A stretch of DNA of 11,367 nt, taken from positions 1 to 11,367 of the forward strand of contig JAJIRX010000137.1 of assembly GCA_023853785.1 (NCBI GenBank), given 5' to 3'. Below the pieces are notes generated by a model. The model was not told the origin of the DNA. It did no database searches and saw only the letters and a program-made list of their open reading frames with translations. The translations under genes and the position numbers were made by a program. Shown here piece by piece: positions 8,809-11,367 of the stretch (within the stretch, counting starts at the first letter, position 1; every line of letters starts with the position of its first letter). The DNA comes from Psilocybe azurescens (taxonomy: Eukaryota > Basidiomycota > Agaricomycetes > Agaricales > Agrocybaceae).

Positions 8809-9288
8809 TTAGTTTGAAACTAGGTCCAGAATTAAGACGGGGATCGTTATCCTAGCAGTATAAACATTCTCCATAATCTCCCAATGCTCGCCGCCAATCA
8901 CTACAACATTCCCGACTTCGTCCCAGGTCCACGGCACAGTTGCAGCTGAATCATAATGTCAGAAGTTGCTGATTGTTCGCTAAATGACATACCGGTATAC
9001 ACGTTCCCAACGTAGGCGTCGCCTTCAACCCGGTTGAATATATATCCCCTGCGATGAAGATGGTCCTGTCGAGACGAACTGCGCAAACAAAAAGGTAAGA
9101 AGATTCCGATATGTCGAATAACATCGCACGTCCAGCCCACTTGCACATGCTCGGAGGGATGCCGCGCAGGAGTCATTTTAAGAGCTCTACTAAACTTAAA
9201 CACCCGAACAAAGAATTCAGGGAACGAACAGCTTACCTTTCGACATCGAGAACGCAATCACAACGAGGGCGATAGAGTTTTGGATCAT
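8809..9288 (-). CDS. Candidate three-exon gene, unrecognised 126-residue protein
   Basis: I do not recognise the family. Exons 9288-9237, 9184-8993 and 8945-8809 join into 127 codons including TAA, with no internal stop and no indel needed, unlike the neighbouring genes. Intron 1 (9236-9185) has a GTAAGC donor but an ordinary AG acceptor without a clear branch site. Intron 2 (8992-8946, 47 bp) has GTATGT, a CTGAC branch site and TTCAG. The start MIQNSIALVVIAFSMSK is hydrophobic and could be a signal peptide or membrane anchor. The C-terminal part is tryptophan-rich and hydrophobic (VPWTWDEVGNVVVIGG, EHWEIM). The sequence before the ATG (acctcaactATG) is rich in pyrimidines and suits a fungal start. 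Intron 1's acceptor is the weakest point. It may be a small secreted protein, or a chance frame inside a decayed gene. Confidence 0.4.
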
Positions 9289-9660
9289 AGTTGAGGTAAA
9301 GATGAGGTTTTGTCGGGAAAAGGTGAGATCTAAGCAGCGAGAAATGGTGGTGAAGTCGTAGTCTTTGAGAGACTCGGATTATTCGCGTCTTCTCGTAGTT
9401 ATGTGTGTGTTTTGCGTGCAACGAAATAAGCACCCATCGATAGGCATCACAAACGCAAGTCCCTGTTGGTAAATTTGGGCTGTTGAGAATAGTTACAATA
9501 ACAAAAAAATCACATTGAGAGATATACTGCAAGTTAAGATATACTTGTTACTAAGAAATACGGTGAGTAGTAGCTTCAAGATACTAATGTCATGTAAAGT
9601 ACAGTGAGTGGGGACGTTATATACAAATGTGCAGGATAATCGTTGAAAGACGAGCACAGC
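9289..9660. other. Intergenic space between two minus-strand genes
   Basis: It would hold the 3' end of the DUF6698-family transcript and the promoter of the candidate gene downstream. A minus-strand open frame at 9233-9532 covers most of it, but it lacks motifs and overlaps the candidate start in another frame. No AATAAA follows the DUF6698 stop closely. Confidence 0.35.
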
Positions 9661-11296
9661 TCAAGCGGCCTCCGTGCGCTCAAGGGCCGTACGTTGTTCT
9701 TTGAGTGCTTTGCACGATGCTAATATGTTTGATTGACGATGGCGGTGGGTGGTTGGGAAGATTTGCCTATTATCGTCATTGCTTAAACTAATATTCCTTG
9801 TGAGAAGTGGGAACACTCACTTTGTCCACCAGGCGAGTAAATCTTGGGCACGTTTCTTTGCAGCTGGCCCAGGAGAACCTCAAAGAAATCGATAATATAG
9901 TGATACAACCCCTGGTAGTCAAATCCACCATAATTCGGAGTCCATGAGGCGCAGTTTGCAAGTTGAAGTGGAGCTGGCAGTCACGGATAAGCATTGAGCA
10001 ACATACGATACATGGACGCATACCTGTACAGCAGCATATGCGATAGATCGGGAGTAACCTTGGTCAGATGAAGCTTTGACGCTACATTGCGGCGCACAGA
10101 GTTGCTGTTGGAAGAAGTCCTCTGTGACTTGGTTGGAGGCATGTTCTCAGCGTTGTTTTCCTCATCCAAAATATCTTTGACTGAGCTGGGCGATGTGAAT
10201 ATGACTTTATAGACCTGTTAAAACGCTGAGTAGAAAATACGGACTGAAAAGCAAGAGAAAATAAACCTACTTTGACGAGGAGAGTACTCTTCAAGTACCC
10301 AGATTCTAAGTTTTCCACGTCTGGGTTGTACTTTGCATAGAAACACCTCGAGTGGTAGCTGGAAAGCCAGTCAAACTTTTCATCAAATGCACGTAGCTTA
10401 GTACGAGTACTGTGAATGGAGATGAGGTCACATCATTGGGCTGAGTGGTTGACTACTCACACAAGATTGTTCCAATCAAACTCTGCAGGACATAAGAGTC
10501 GTCCTGTGGTGTCGTGCTCGATTCCCCTATTCTTGCGGCACTGGGCATCCAACAGAGGAGAGGGACAAGGGTTGGCTTTGTTCAACCAATCTGCGACATA
10601 TCCACGAATCCGACTCAAGTCGTCACTACGGGCACCATTGGCACCATGCTGAAGCTAATGGTGATTCAGTAAGTGAATACGCCAATGTCCAAGACAATGC
10701 TACCCACCATCGCATAAAACGTGCTGAGCTCTTCAGGTTGTGCTTCGTCAATTTTCTTCTGGAAGTTGGGGATGAGGTGGCAGAGTTCTCGGACGGCTGT
10801 GTGGCTGCGTTCCCAGCTGGGCGCCATTCATACGTCAACCAAGCAAAAAAATTAAAAGAAAAAAAAGTGAAGAACATACTCGCGCTTCAAATTCTCAACT
10901 TCATCTTCGTCGAGCTCATTAAGTTCTTTATTCAGATCTATGTCTTCGGTCGGCATCAAGCGCTATGCTTATCTGATTCGGACACCAAGTCTCTGAGCTC
11001 TCCGCAGACAAAGATCAATTTGCGTATACCGCGTCCAAGGCTGGTGGTGCTTGCGTTCCTGACGAGTGCCGTATTGTTGAGCCGGTAAGTAGATTTAAAG
11101 CTCAGTTAAATTTACTTACTCAGCCTTTCTTTAGATGGATTGTTGGTATTTACACTTTCTTGGAGCGCGAGGAATCGTCGTCTCCAAATAGCGGCGCTAG
11201 TATCAGTGTCATCAGAATCAGGCGCACGAGTATCACCGGTAGGAGATGATGGCGAGACTCGGTGGAAGGACCAGTATGTACAGGGGAAACAGGCAT
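9661..11296 (-). CDS. DUF6698-family agaric protein, eight exons, six single-base frame breaks
   Basis: Function unknown; the family name comes from memory of agaric proteins carrying the motifs seen here. Exons: 11296-11120, 11058-10880, 10816-10708, 10654-10461, 10409-10271, 10214-10024, 9973-9821 and 9766-9661 (TGA 9663-9661). Introns are 50-63 bp with GT(A/G)xGT-type donors, several with TGAC branch sites. Recognised motifs in order: ELCHLIPNF, GANGARSDD, RGIEHDTTGRLLCPAEFDW, KSTLLVKVYKVIFTSPSS, RSIAYAAVQ, GFDYQGLYHYIIDFFE, PGPAAKKRAQDLLAWW, and a C-terminal helix-like ALKEQRTALERTEAA. Frame is lost near 11256, 11020, 10958, 10051, 9956 and 9875. One added base at each site gives 418 codons and every exon phase then agrees. 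Start chosen at the first ATG in the corrected frame; the inner ATG at 10956 is an alternative. Acceptors of introns 2 and 3 have near alternatives. Confidence 0.78.
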
Positions 11297-11345
11297 GACC
11301 GTTAGGTTTGTAAAATTAAACAACAAAGGGTATGATATTGCTCAC

Positions 11346-11353
11346 TTTATATA
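11346..11353 (-). promoter_or_regulatory. TATA-like element of the DUF6698-family gene
   Basis: TATATAAA followed by G on the minus strand, 50-57 bases ahead of the ATG at 11296. This would place transcription start roughly 20 bases before the ATG. An A/T-rich stretch with tttaattttac follows. It is supported only by sequence match and spacing. Confidence 0.4.
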
Positions 11354-11367
11354 TGATATACCCTAAC

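Noticed and set aside
10738..11088. Plus-strand 116-codon frame
   Set aside because: It runs antisense across exons 2-3 and intron 2 of the DUF6698-like gene, which has consistent splice phases.
11361..11367. CCCTAAC at the right edge, resembling a telomere repeat unit
   Set aside because: Only one unit is present, so there is no array and nothing to support a chromosome end.

Overview
The window looks like nuclear DNA of a mushroom-forming basidiomycete (Agaricomycetes). Reading frames are short and interrupted by many small introns of about 45-95 bp with GT(A/G)xGT donors and CTNAC/TGAC-like branch sites. The recognisable proteins belong to families typical of agaric genomes. Every recognisable gene is on the minus strand. 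I see no bacterial operon, phage, CRISPR or other prokaryotic defence system.

Layout from left to right. (1) 1-606: 5' part of a cystathionine gamma-lyase gene, running off the left edge, with a GC-AG first intron. (2) About 620-4970: a gene-poor, AT-leaning interval of 4.3 kb. It holds two degenerate tandem duplications (135-bp and 117-bp periods), a GGTACC-centred hairpin and one weak small ORF. (3) 5001 to about 7655: an Spt5-like protein gene (NGN domain, several KOW motifs, two TPAWDPSS C-terminal repeats), with many frame breaks and two CGA-to-TGA-type stops. (4) 7915-8105: a 191-bp inverted repeat with a nearly perfect inner stem, next to the 5' end of that gene. (5) 8809-9288: a three-exon candidate gene for an unrecognised 126-residue protein with a hydrophobic N-terminus. 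(6) 9661-11296: an eight-exon gene of the agaric family I know as DUF6698, with a TATA-like promoter at the right edge.

The main structural message is that the genes can be read through only if single bases are restored. In the DUF6698 gene six single-base losses restore one frame of 417 residues across eight exons with every splice phase consistent. Most of the sites can be explained by shortening of a short homopolymer. The same kind of break recurs in the lyase and the Spt5-like gene. This favours uncorrected sequence errors for many breaks, but the two nonsense codons in the Spt5-like gene cannot be explained that way and suggest a real pseudogene of a multicopy family.

The genes do not form an obvious pathway: a sulfur amino-acid enzyme, a transcription-elongation-factor derivative and two proteins of unknown role. 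The right-hand part resembles accessory, repeat-rich agaric sequence rather than a conserved syntenic block.
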